Of a DNA stretch of 64,000 nt, positions 53,482 to 64,000 are shown one piece after another. Position 1 is the first letter of the stretch; every line of letters starts with the position of its first letter. Made by a program: the position numbers and the translations under genes. This stretch comes from Rhizomys pruinosus (Eukaryota > Chordata > Mammalia > Rodentia > Spalacidae). The DNA lies in contig VZQC01010581.1 of NCBI GenBank assembly GCA_009823505.1, forward strand, positions 717,609 to 781,608, in the 5' to 3' direction. The notes under the pieces are model-generated. The model did not search any database. It worked only from the letters and a program-made list of their open reading frames with translations, and was not told where the DNA came from.

Positions 53482-54696
53482 TATCTCTACTTTTAACACT
53501 CATTTAACAAAGTCAAAGATTCTTCTCCATCTCCGCTCTCGTCAGAACTCAGGGTTTTATAAATTCGTACTGAGTATTTTCTATGTCACGATAGATAGTG
53601 TCTCCCACATCCCTTTCTGCCACACACTAAGAAATTCATTCATTGTTGAATGTATGAATGAACATCAAGAAATTTTATCTTGATAGTTTAGGACTCCTTC
53701 CATATATATATTGGTTTTACGTGCTTTTTCCTTAGTCTGAATTGGCAAATTTTTAGTGTAAATTGAACAGTTTTCCTAGTTAGCATCTCTGTATATCCTG
53801 CAGCTTCACTCGGGAAGAACTTGCCAGGCCAAGTTCAAAATTCACTCTTGTGTTTGAATCTCCACTGCAGCATCCTCATTTGGCTCACCTTCTGCTGTAG
53901 ACAAGGCAGTCTTCTCCCTCCTAAGGACTGGGGCAGAGCATGTGGAAATAGGGAAACGGGCCCTGTGATGGACAATGGTCCTGTTCACTCTGGTACCATA
54001 ATAGGAAGGTATTTCTTTCCATTCTTTGAAATCACGTGGAGCCATTTGACATACTTAGGCCAATAGAAAGTCAGTAGGAAGTGATGTACGGCACTGCCTG
54101 CAGAAGCTTGACCCACCATGCGTGTCCCTCCAGGATGAATTATTCCTGGTGGAGAAGCATGAGCGGAGAAGAATTCATCGTCAACCTGCACCTGGAGTGG
54201 CTCAACTGTCCAGCACCATTCCTGCCCCTCCCCCCTCCCCCGCCCCACAGGTAGTATGTGTGACAGATGCTTGCTTGTGTTAAGCATCAAGCTAGGAGAT
54301 TACCACTCTTGCTTATTCTGACAGATGCAGTCACTAAAATTGTGTTTGCCAGGGTGAATCCATTTTAACTCATCTGCTAAGTAATTTGACAGATCACATT
54401 TTCAAATCTTCTGAGATATATAAAATATGTTGGATAAGGTACTTTCTCATGGTTTCCTGGCTGACCTGAGAGCTTTTGTTTACAAAGAGCAAATTTGCTT
54501 TTGGCTCTCTTTATTCTTCTTTGTGATCTTTTTTTCCAGGAATCAGGGACCAGAAGATGTGGTCCCTGGACACAGGAAGAGATTTAGGCAAAGAATAGAG
54601 GAAACCATCATATTTGCTCTTTCAAACAGAAGTGATTTGTGGCTTCTGAGTTCAACATCTTTTCAAAGTCTCAACACTCCTTTTAATACTCATCCA
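53482..54696. other. Unique sequence
   Basis: Short frames near 53,821-54,290 and 54,427-54,600. The latter has an acceptor-like 'tttttttccag' but no recognisable exon. Confidence 0.45.
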
Positions 54697-54697
54697 C

Positions 54698-54940
54698 CTT
54701 GGGACTGGAGAGATGGCCTAGTGGTTAAGAGCACCAACTGCTCTTGCAGAGGACCCAGGTTCGATCCCTAGCACCCACATGGCGGCTGAGAGCCGTCTTT
54801 AAACTCCAGTTCCAGGGGAATCCGAAGCCCTCTTCTGACCTCCGCGGCATTGCACAACACGGGTGCACAGACCTGCATGCAGAAAGTACATTCATACACA
54901 TAAAAGAATAAAATTAAGAAAAAATGTTTTAAAAAATACT
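54698..54940 (+). mobile_element. B2 SINE with TSD
   Basis: Complete plus-strand B2 without the 17-bp duplication. 'aatactcatccacctt' flanks both ends. Confidence 0.95.
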
Positions 54941-55544
54941 CATCCACCTTTCTCTGAAGTTACAAATGTTGTACTTGGGGGGGTTAATAAGGATAAACAT
55001 CCTTATTAAATGATTAATATTACTTTTTCCTCATAAAGAAAGCCCTTTCTCAATGTTGTGGGTAGTTGTGTGTGTTGGAGTGTGTGGTAGAAGGCTTATG
55101 ATTTATCACGTCTATTGAGGCTTCTATCTGAAGGGTGGGCTAGGCCATGCTGAACTTGATAGAAGTGATGATGGGGAGGGAAGCTCTGCACTGTGTATCA
55201 TCTCCTCATATTATCCCAGGAAAGTCAGCAATGACTCTATTTGATAATCAAGTTGTCTTTGGAAAAGAGTAAGAAAAAGAGTAAATCACAAAAATATCTT
55301 TTCCATTGTTCAGCAATAAATGAATTATCAATGATCCCTGCTATCTGTTAGGTATGAGATTTTAGTTTTTCTCTGCACCACAGATTAAACCTTAGGCTTG
55401 TCTTGGAAGAAAGAAATAAACATATCCTTGCCGACATCTACAAGCAACTATATTATTTATTCCCTTCAAAGGAATATTCCTGAGAGACTAAGCTTATTAA
55501 AATAGAGTTGTCATATTGAAGACATTAAAAGCTTATTCTTATTT
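54941..55544. other. Unique AT-rich sequence
   Basis: No gene or repeat recognised. Confidence 0.45.
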
Positions 55545-55650
55545 TGAGATAGGATCTCAAAATGTAGCCCACACTGCCTCAAACTTGAGATCCTTCTGCC
55601 TCATCCTCTTCAGTGCTGACATTAGATATGTGTGCTTCCACATCTGGATT
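55545..55650 (-). mobile_element. Old B1-like SINE
   Basis: 'gagataggatctcaaaatgtagcccacactgcctcaaactt', diverged. Confidence 0.55.
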
Positions 55651-55654
55651 AAAA

Positions 55655-57000
55655 CTTAACTTTTTATTGAGCTTTTGTGCATTTTATACCACCTTTCACA
55701 ATCAAATTTAGACCCATTTCCCCTTCCATGCCCCCCCCACCCCCAAGCAGAGCACATGCATTCTCTCATACATGTCAAGTCCTGTCTTGAATCTTTTTCT
55801 TAGCCATTTTTCTTAGTAGAAGTTTACTGCTTTGGTCAGCTCTTTGAACAAGTTTTTTGTTATTGTTGTTTCCTTTAATCTTATATTACTTTAAAATACA
55901 CATATCTGGGGCTGGAGAGATGGCCTAGTGGTTAAGAGCGCCGACCGCTCTTACAGAGGACCCGGGTTCGATCCCCAGCACCCACATGGCGGCTGAGAAC
56001 CGTCTGAAACTCCAATTCCAGGAGAACTCCAGTTCCAGGGGAATCCGACACCCTCTTCTGACCTCCGCGGCATTGCATGACACGGGTGCACAAACCTACA
56101 TGCAGACAGTACACTCATACACATACAAAAATAAAAAAAAAAAATACACATATCTGCCCTTCACGCTTAGAGCAAAATGACAGTGTCTGAAAATAAACTG
56201 TAGCTTAGTTCCAAGACACAGTTAGGACTCACATTTTAACAGTAATATTGCATACAGGCAAACAGAAATATAACTTTAAGTTACATAGTAAGTTGAAGTA
56301 GGTTTTAATGTAGTTTAAAGAAGAGATTTATTCTTTCTTATAAATATTCGACCTTAGGATGATAGAGACATAAATTTGAAGCTATATACTTAGTAGCATC
56401 AGAGGATGTGGTATTGTTTTTACCAAAAAATTACCCAGTTTGACTTACATATAAGGGTTTGGTGCTAGGATCCACAAATAGGGACACTGTACGTCATTTG
56501 CATTTTTGTGACTGTGTTACTTCACATAGCATAACAGATTCTAGTTCTATACATTTACCTGCAAATTTTATGATGCTGTCTTCCCTTATCGCTGCATAGA
56601 ACTCCATTGTGTAGATGTACTACATTTTCATTACCCACTCATTAGTTGAGGAACGCCTGGGTTGGTTCCAGCTCTTTGTTATTGTGAAAAGAGCTGCAGT
56701 ATATATGGTTATGCATGTGTCTCTGCAATAGGATGAATCTTTTGGGTATATACCCAGGAGTTTGAGTCAGGTGGTAGGTTAATTTTGAGTCTTTTCAGAG
56801 TTCTCTACACTGCTTTCCATAGGGGTTGCATGAGTTTGCATTCCCATAAGCAGTGAATGAGTGTTCCCCTTTCCCCACAGCCTCTCCAGAATTTGGTATA
56901 ATTTCCTACCACTCTGTGGGTTTTCTCTTTACTTTTTGTTTCTTTTGCTGTAGAGAAGCTTTTTTTTTTAAAGTGGGTTTTAAAATGGTCTCTAAACACC
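55655..57000 (-). mobile_element. L1 3' end, minus strand, split by B2
   Basis: L1 3' UTR (55,655-55,890) resumes after the nested B2 and continues into the ORF2 C-terminus. The Cys-rich motif (C-x3-C-x7-H-x4-C) is in the minus frame near 56,820-56,880. Degenerate overall. Confidence 0.85.
55909..56140 (+). mobile_element. Young B2 SINE with 17-bp internal duplication
   Basis: Same subtype as 41.3 kb: duplication at 56,008-56,024 / 56,025-56,041 and a CpG-rich head. Flanked by 'aaatacacatatctg' on both sides, inside the L1. Confidence 0.95.
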
Positions 57001-57740
57001 ACCCATTCATTTAAATAAGGATGTCGAATACCTGTTACATATTAGATCCTGTGAAAAAACATGGAAAATAATGAGGAGCAAGTTGATTTCCTTTCCCTCA
57101 GATATCTACCAGCTAATAGGAAGATCACAGACAAGTCAATCAGATGCTGTGACTTGAGTTTGATCAGAATGTTTGTATAGCATTCTATAGAAAAAATAGA
57201 AGTACTCTACCCAGACGTATACATTGGAGCAAATTGTCCCTTGCCTGAGATTTGAACAGAGAAATAGGAGTTATGTGAACAATAGGAAGTGGGCAGTACA
57301 GAAAAGCTTAGTGGCAGTGTGGTAGATTTGGAAACCAGCAGGGCAGGGAGAGCATTTAAGACAAAGAGTATGGGAGGAATGGTAGGAAGGGTCTGTGGTT
57401 AGACATCCAGATAGAGATGGGGTGTGGTAAACATAGTCATCCATGTTTGGATACATGTATGTGCATACACATACATGTTGATTTTCAAATAGTTTACACA
57501 CACATGCACACACACCATATATATATATATGGTGTGTGTGCAATAAGGGTTTATATATATATGTAAATATATATATAAACACTTACCTAATAATCATAGA
57601 GATGACATTTAAAACAATGAATGAGGATAAGATCATTAAGGAATAGATACAGATAAAGAAAAGGATAGATTACAGATAAAGAAAAGGATAGATTAGAGCC
57701 ACAGACTTTGGGTATTTAAGAAGTGTGGAAATGATTCTTG
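57001..57740. other. Unique sequence with a perfect palindrome
   Basis: Contains a perfect 36-bp palindrome at 57,506-57,541 and AT-rich repeats to 57,580. No gene recognised. Confidence 0.5.
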
Positions 57741-57744
57741 TTTC

Positions 57745-58165
57745 TATTAAGCCAACTTGTTTGTTCAGACTAACCCTTTGCTATTGTTTGACTTTATCCC
57801 TCAAATTTCATGTTCTGGAAACTGAATCCTCAGATTGTTTTGTTAATAATATTTGGAAGTGGGGCCTTTGGGAGGTTATTAGGGTTAAATGGGGTTATGA
57901 GGATGGGGCCCCCATGATGGAATTAGTGATTTATAGGACAAGCAAGAGAGGTCAGGACTTAGATAGGTCACTTTCTCATTTGGCAAGGTGATGCTCTCTG
58001 TGGGTGTTAGATGTAGCATGGGGCCCTCACAAGAGGCTGATCAGAGGCTGACCAACCTCCTGGACTTCTCATCCCCCACAACTATAAGCCAAATAAACAT
58101 CTATTTTTTTAATTACCCAGTCTATAATCAGTTATAGCAACAGAATATAGACTAATGTAAAATTC
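57745..58165 (+). mobile_element. MaLR LTR (MLT1/MST-like)
   Basis: 'aatatttggaagtggggcctttgggaggttattagg', 'gccctcacaagaggctgatc', 'ataagccaaataaacatct' and 'ttacccagtctataatcagttatagcaacagaatatagactaa' follow the MaLR LTR consensus, including the polyadenylation signal. Confidence 0.8.
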
Positions 58166-58715
58166 TAGGTAAATTTTGAAAATAAGAACACTACCAAGTT
58201 GGTAGGTAGCATTAAAGACATGAAAAGATGGTTCAGTATGAGGAAGAAGCCCCAAAGTTAGAACAGTAACTGGTTTATTGGATTGTTGAAATTTGTAGGC
58301 CTTTTGCTGAAAGCATACACTTGCCTTCAGATGAGTGACATGACAGGAAAGGAGTCAAGTGTCTCAGGAGTTTTTGACTCAGAAGAGACTTTCCCAGCAT
58401 TAGGCTGGAACTTCCAGGGATTAAACACAGAAAAAGGATGAAGACTGAACCCTTCTGTCTCCCAGGGGGCTGTGGAGAGAAGAAGAAAACTCATTCCTGA
58501 GAAGTTGGGACAAGATAGCCTTTGTGTAGATGGACACACTTACATGGGTAGGCTGAGCTACCTCAGGCTAGGATGTTGGTCAGAAATGTTCCCTTCCCTA
58601 AGCCACTTGTCAGGAGTAAAGTAAAAATACATGGAAAAGGGAGTACATTCATCCCAGTCCCACTCACCATTTGCAGAAAAGTTCTCAGAGGCAATGTCCA
58701 GGTAAAGATATGTAA
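58166..58715. other. Unique sequence
   Basis: No gene or repeat recognised. Confidence 0.45.
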
Positions 58716-58721
58716 GTTCAG

Positions 58722-58868
58722 GTCAGGTGTGGTGGTGTATACCTTTAATCCCCGCACTTAAGAGACAGAGGCAGGTAGATCTCTGTGAGTTCAAGGCCAG
58801 CCTTGTCTACATAGAGTTCCAGGACAACTTGGTCTACAGGGAGACCCTGTCTCAAAAAGACAAAAAAA
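58722..58868 (+). mobile_element. B1 SINE with TSD
   Basis: Complete plus-strand B1. 'aaagatatgtaag.tcag' flanks both ends. Confidence 0.95.
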
Positions 58869-58984
58869 TTAAATAAATAAAAGATATGTAAGCTCAGAGA
58901 GAAAGTACAATGTCTTATATGAAAACCATGTTTTTCTTCTCTCTAGAATGAGGGCATAAATACTACACAAAATAGAATTATTGG

Positions 58985-59375
58985 AAAGCATTTGTGGTGG
59001 TTTGAATGAGAAGTGTATCTCATAGGCTTAAGTATTTAAATGCTTGGTCAGTTGGTGGTGCTGTTTGGGGAGGGTCACAGAACCATTAGTAGGTGTGGCC
59101 TAGCTGGAAGTAGAAGGGGGAGAGCTTTGAGAGGTCACAGCCTCGCTCCCCTTCCTGTTTTGCTTGCTCTGCTTCCTGTATGCTTGAGATGTGAGGGCTC
59201 AGCTCCATGCGCAGGTCTTCCTTCTCCAGCTGCTCTTCCTGCCCCAGCTGCTCTTCTACTATGCCTTCCTGTCATGATGGACCCTCATCCCTCTGGAACA
59301 ATAAACTCTTCCTTCTAGAAGTTGTCTTCCTCTTGGTGTTTTATCACAGCATCAGGAGAGTAACTAAAACAACAT
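58985..59375 (+). mobile_element. Rodent MaLR/URR-type LTR-like repeat
   Basis: 'tgtggtggtttgaatgagaa', 'aaatgcttggtcagttgg', 'ggaacaataaactcttccttc' and an end 'atcaggagagtaactaaaaca'. Class uncertain. Confidence 0.6.
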
Positions 59376-59510
59376 TCTGGAAAAATTGTTTCTAGTTTCA
59401 ATAAGCTAGAAACTAGAATAAACTGGAATAAATTGGTAACATCCTTAAAATATTAGAAGACAGGAATCCATAAAAATGACAGCAAAGCTTTGCAAAATTA
59501 AAAGTTTAGA

Positions 59511-59640
59511 GGGCTGAGAAGATGGCTCAGTGGATATTGACCTAAGTTCAATTTCTGGGATCCACATGGTAGAAGGAGAAAACAGACTCCTCAGACCTTC
59601 ATATGCACACTGTGACATGTGTGTGCTGCCCTCTCCTGTA
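59511..59640 (+). mobile_element. B3 SINE fragment
   Basis: 'gggctgagaagatggctcagtgg' and 'ccacatggtagaaggagaaaac'. Confidence 0.6.
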
Positions 59641-59917
59641 ATATAGTGGAGCTGTTTGGCCAGATTAGACTTAGCAGACAATCACATATATCAGAAGAAA
59701 TCATGGAAAACACAATAGACAAAGAGAGGGAAAAAGAGAACATGGAGGATTGGGAGGAGATGTGGAGGTGGAGTCAGAGCTCAGAGACTGAGATGGAGCA
59801 GAAAGTGAGCAGTATCTCCAGACATAATAGCTGGTAATTCACCAGAACTGACAAAAGGACTTGGCCCTCAGATAAAGTCAGTGTGAAAATCAGAAATTTT
59901 AAAAGCAACTGGATGAA

Positions 59918-60040
59918 GCGGATGTGGTGGAGCACGCCTTTATCCAGCACTCTGGGCAGAGGCAGGTGGATCTCTGTGAGTTCAAGGCCAGCCTGGTTTA
60001 CATAGTGAATTCCAGGAGAGCTGGAGTTCAAAAAGAAAAG
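59918..60040 (+). mobile_element. B1 SINE with TSD
   Basis: B1 with a small internal loss. 'aaagcaactggatgaag' flanks both ends. Confidence 0.9.
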
Positions 60041-60370
60041 AAAGCAACTGGATGAAGGGGATTGCTTTTTAATGAACAAACAATTAGACTAACAGTTTAG
60101 TTTCTACAGCTGGAAGACATAAGGTGTGTTAAATGTTGAAAGAAAATCATGGCTGAACTAATATCCCATGCCCAGAAAAAATATATTTCAAAAATAGAAA
60201 TACAAGAAAACCTTTTTCTGGTAAATAAAACTAAAGTTTTTTTTCACTAGCAAGTATGACAGGATGTACTTGATATCAAAATGAAGAACACCAAGAATTA
60301 TGTGCTAAGAAAATGGAAAGTATACCTTGGTATATGAAATGTTAATAGATAGTGCTTTAAAAAGGATAAT

Positions 60371-61684
60371 TAGAGCTACAGAGGGGGGGATCTCTATACC
60401 AGACTTCAAACTATACTACAGGGCTAGAGTCATAAAAACAGCCTGGTACTGGCACAAAAACAGACCTGTTGACCAAAGGAACAAAACCGAAGATCCAAAT
60501 CTGAGCACATACAATTTCAGCCATCTTATATTTGACAAGGGGGCCAAGAAGCCACAATGGAGAAAAGACAGCATCTTCAGCAAGTGGTGATGGCAAAACT
60601 GGATCACACTTGTAGAAGAATGAAATTAAACCCCTACCTCTCACCCTGTACAAAAGTGAACTCCAGATGGATCAAAGACCTCAATGTGAAACCCCAAACT
60701 CTGAAGGCGATAGAAGAAAAAGTTGGCAGCAGACTACAAGACATAGGCGTAGGAAAAGAATTACTAAATCAGACAGCAGCTGCACAAGAATTAAGGTTGA
60801 CAATTGACAAATGGGACTCATTAAACTCAAAAGCCTCTGTACATCAAAAGAAACAATCAAGGAAGTGAAGAGAAATCCCACAGAGTGGGAGGAAACCTTC
60901 ACTGCAGATACATCTGACAAAGCATTGATTTCCAGAATATATAAACTACTCAAAAAACAAAGAAAAAAGAAAACAAATGAACCACTCAATAGATGGAGCA
61001 AAGAACTTAACAGAGACTTCACAAGTGAGGAATTAGAGATGGCTGAGAAACACCTTAAGAAGTGTTCAACATCACTAATCATTAAGGAAATGCAAATCAA
61101 AACCACTTTAAGATATCATCTTACTCCAATAAGACTGGCTAGGATCAAGAAAACAAATGATACCAAGTGCTGGAGAGGTTGTGGGGAAAGGGGAACACTC
61201 ATCCACTGCTGGTGGGAATGTAAACTCGTACAGCCACTATGGAAAGCAGTGTGGAGAACCCTTGGAAGACTTGGAATGAACTTGCCACCCGACCCAGCCA
61301 TACCACTCCTGGGCATGTACCCTCAAGACTTACGCCACCACAGAGATACATGCACGGCCATGTTTATTTCAGCTCTCTTCACAATAGCAAGGAGCTGGAA
61401 CCAACCCAAATGCCCCTCAACTGATGAGTGGATAGAGAAAATGTGGTACATCTACACAATGGAGTTCTATGCAGCAGTAAAGAAAGATGACATCATGAGC
61501 TTTGCAGGAAAATGGCTGGAGCTAGAGGACATCATGCTGAGTGAAGTAACACAGTCCCAGAAAAACAAACGACGAATGGTATCCCTCATCTGTGGATGCT
61601 AGTGCCAATTACCTAGTTGTAAGTATTTCTTGTGCATGGCCCCTTGAGCTTTTGTCCAAAGCAGTTGGGAGTGATGCATATTGG

Positions 61685-61725
<41 letters not shown>

Positions 61726-61930
61726 GAAAGGACTGCATCAAAGAACTGACTGAAACAGTGAACTTCTGCTCAAAACAGTCAACTTCCTCATGGAGAATAT
61801 TGAGAAAGACTGAGAAAGAGATGAAAAGCATGTTTGGCAGAATGCATGAGCTCTGGTGGGGTGGGGGAATGGGGGGTGACACGGGTCTAGATTTGTTAAA
61901 AAAATAAAAATAAATTTATGTGAAAAAAAT
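60371..61930 (+). mobile_element. 5'-truncated L1, best preserved, with TSD
   Basis: About 1.56 kb: ORF2 3' third, 3' UTR with (AAC)n (61,689-61,727), G-run and A-rich tail. 'aaaaaggataatta' flanks both ends (about 60,359-60,372 and 61,931-61,944). Too short to be autonomous: it lacks the 5' UTR, ORF1, endonuclease and RT. Confidence 0.95.
60811..61602 (+). pseudogene. L1 ORF2 C-terminal open segment (263 codons)
   Basis: An uninterrupted frame over the ORF2 C-terminus ends at the natural stop before the 3' UTR. It contains the L1 Cys motif C-x3-C-x7-H-x4-C near residues 125-142, then '[17 protein letters not shown]' and '[15 protein letters not shown]'. The reverse transcriptase and endonuclease are absent. 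The openness shows that the insertion is relatively young. The ATG is internal, not a natural start. Confidence 0.85.
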
Positions 61931-61944
61931 AAAAAGGATAATTA

Positions 61945-62364
61945 AAACCTCAGAGTTCTGAGGTTCTTAGCTTAACTCTAGTCTGTGATTCAGTAAGTGT
62001 CCAGGCTCTAATTTGAGCAATGATACTGAAGGAATAAAGTGTTAACTCCAGGTGTAGAATAGAAGCAACAATACTGTCAATCAAGATGGATGCAAGAAAG
62101 GAAGGATATAGAGTGACTTTAAGGTGCACAATATGATAGCAGATTTAAATGTTCAAAGTGATCTATTAAGAGTCTATATACAATGATTGAACTGAGCATC
62201 TAAGCTTTACTTATTTTAATGTTTCTTACTAACGGAGAACTTAGAGATAAAGAATGGAAACATGATCAATCAGTAATAATAGTTCAGTAGGTTAACCTAG
62301 TGAGTGGGAAGAGAACCACAGGAAATAGTGTCTTGAAAGGCAAATGCAGAAAACATGTAAGAAA
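61945..62364. other. Unique AT-rich sequence
   Basis: No gene or repeat recognised. Confidence 0.45.
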
Positions 62365-62990
62365 GGAGGTAGCACACAGCACACAGCATAACACCAGCAT
62401 TCACCAGTGCGTGGCATGAGCACCTGCGTCCTGCACAACAGCAGTGTGTGAAAGAACAGGTGAGCCCTGCCTGCCTTGGTGCTTTGGGCACCCCTGTGCC
62501 CCATGGAGGCTCGGTATTACCTGGGACTTTCCAGCTTTCTGGTTCCAGCTTGCATTGTGGGCAGAGTTAGACAAGCACACAGCACACAGCACAACACCAG
62601 TGTGTGCCCAGCACATGGCATGAATGGACTTCACCTGCATCCTGCACAACAACAGCGTGCAAAAGACCAGGTGAGCCCTGCCTGCCTTGGTGCTTTGGGC
62701 ACCCCTGTGCCCTGTGGAGTCTAGGTGTTACCCAGGACCTTCCAACCTTCAGGTTCTAGTGTGCGAAGTGAGCAGAGTTAGATGCACACACAGCACAACA
62801 CCAGTGTGTGTCCAGGTTATGGCATGAGTTGACTTCAACTGTGTCCTGCACAGCAACAGCCTGCAAAAGACCAGGTGAGCCCTGCCTGCCTGGATGCTTT
62901 GGGCACCCCTGTGCCCAGTGGAGGCTTGGTATTGCCCAGGACGAGTGTGCTCCCAGCTCCTGTCTTGAGTTGGCCAAAAGGGTACAGGTG
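62365..62990. repeat. Tandem repeat, ~207-bp unit, three copies
   Basis: The anchor 'aggtgagccctgcctgcc' occurs at about 62,459, 62,670 and 62,874 (spacings ~211 and ~204). Each unit also has 'cagcacaacaccag', 'tcctgcacaacaacag' and 'ctttgggcacccctgtgcc'. Overlapping frames on both strands look incidental. Confidence 0.95.
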
Positions 62991-63114
62991 CACACGCCAA
63001 CTCTCCACCCCCCCCAGAGGTTCGAGCAGGTGCATTATTAGTGATTATAGTTCTTGAAGCCAACGTTGAGGCACCAGAAGCCAAATAAACAAACAAACAA
63101 GCACATCCACATGC

Positions 63115-63117
<3 letters not shown>

Positions 63118-63154
<37 letters not shown>
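63118..63154. repeat. (AC)n microsatellite
   Basis: About 18 AC units. Confidence 0.95.
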
Positions 63155-63155
<1 letters not shown>

Positions 63156-63156
63156 T

Positions 63157-63645
63157 TGGTCTTTTTGAGACAGAGTTTCCATGTGCCACCAGTGTCCTGG
63201 AAAAACTCCCTCTGTCGACCAGGGCTGGCCTTGAATCACAAAATCCGCCTGCCTCTGCCTCCCAAGTGCTAGGATTAAAGGGGCGCCACCACCCCGGCTG
63301 GTCCACATTCTTCTAGCTTTCATTAGTTGCACTGAGAAGTCCTCTGTGATTCTGATGGGTTGTTCCTTATATGTAATCTTTTGTTTTTCTCTGTGGCTTG
63401 CGTCTTTTTGAGACAAGTTTCCCTTTCGCCACAGCTGCTGGAAAAACCTCATCTGTAGACCAGGGCTGGCCTTGAACTCACAAAGATCCGCTGCCTCTGC
63501 CTACCAAGTGCTAGGATTAAAGGCGTGCGCCACCACGCCCGGCTGGTCCACATTCTTCTAGCTTTTCATAGTTGCACTGAGAAGTCATCTGTGTTTCTGA
63601 TGGGTTTCCTTATATGTAATTTTGTTTTTCTCTTGGCTTTCAGAT
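63157..63645 (-). repeat. Tandem duplication (~243 bp) of L1 ORF1 piece plus B1
   Basis: Two B1s (63,157-63,299 and 63,403-63,545, both minus) are each followed by the same ~100-bp L1 ORF1 sequence. Period 243-245 bp. The copies differ mainly by short indels. Confidence 0.9.
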
Positions 63646-64000
63646 TCTTTTCCTTGGTTTTGAGCATCTAGTGTTTTTAGCCATTTAGGAGTGGGGACTT
63701 TCCTTCTGTTTTGAACATCTAGTGTTTTACCAACCTATATGGATGGGGAGTTTCTTTCTTCTGGTCCTGCTTCTGGTTCTATAAGCTTTTGTCTTTTGTA
63801 TGGGTCTTGTCTTTTCAGTTTGGCATAATTTTTCTTCTATTATCCCTATTAACAGATTCTGGTCAATGTGGTGTCTTGGATCTTCTCCCTTCCCTATTTC
63901 CTGTCATGTGGACGGTTTGCGTTTTCTTCCAACGTGTTCCACATTTCCTGGTGGTTCCACTCTTGTGATTTTAAATTTTTTTTTTTTTTTACTTTTTTCT
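63300..64000 (-). mobile_element. L1 ORF1 C-terminal region, minus strand
   Basis: The minus frame near 63,390-63,302 reads 'ITYKEQPIRITEDFS' and 'MKARRMWT', matching the conserved C-terminal domain of L1 ORF1p. Sequence to 64,000 continues upstream ORF1 text ('...ataatagaagaaaa...'). Interrupted by B1 and degenerate. It runs off the window. Confidence 0.8.

Noticed and set aside
54427..54771. Possible exon after a 'tttttttccag' acceptor
   Set aside because: The frame has no recognisable protein similarity and runs into a B2.
62292..63041. Several overlapping Cys-rich frames on both strands
   Set aside because: They arise from the ~207-bp tandem repeat and are broken between units.

Overview
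The window is nuclear DNA of a muroid (mouse-, hamster- or vole-like) rodent. The evidence is its dense load of B1, B2, B3, B4 and ID-class SINEs with 5'-truncated LINE-1 copies, alongside older L2, MIR and MaLR-like relics. I cannot name the species. I found no intact protein-coding gene, no functional RNA gene, no CpG island and no prokaryotic-type system. Nearly all short open frames are repeats or chance frames, so this reads as intergenic or deep intronic sequence.

Layout. 0-10 kb: nested SINEs, an L1 3' UTR piece, and a ~405-bp direct duplication (4.1 and 5.6 kb) starting at a single N. 10-24.5 kb: long unique stretches with MIR, L2 and SINEs. 24,545-25,419: an 875-base N gap. 26.7-28.9 kb: a broken PIH1D2-like pseudogene on the minus strand, split by a pair of LTR-like arms in inverted orientation and by B1s, with an RFX-type X-box beside its N-terminal part. 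31.7-38 kb: three minisatellites with periods near 43, 48 and 78 bp; the 78-bp one appears to have grown from an L2 tail. 43-48.6 kb: a cluster of decayed plus-strand L1 ORF2 pieces with a noisy stretch and an inverted repeat around another single N. 50.6 kb: a short 18S rRNA fragment retroposed with a poly(A) tail and perfect target-site duplications. 55.6-57 kb: a minus-strand L1 3' end split by a young B2. 60.4-61.9 kb: the cleanest L1, 5'-truncated, with a 263-codon open ORF2 C-terminus. 62.3-64 kb: a ~207-bp x3 tandem repeat, then minus-strand L1 ORF1 sequence carrying a B1 and duplicated with a ~243-bp period.

The most interesting signal is a recurrent composite SINE: the first ~100 nt of B2 fused at the same point to a complete B1. 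It occurs six times, in both orientations. In three copies the target-site duplications flank the whole composite, so it moved as one unit. Other notable events are the 18S rRNA retrocopy, a B2 with a twin-priming 5' inversion, a B2 subtype with a 17-bp internal duplication, and the link between single Ns and duplicated or inverted sequence, which probably marks assembly joins.
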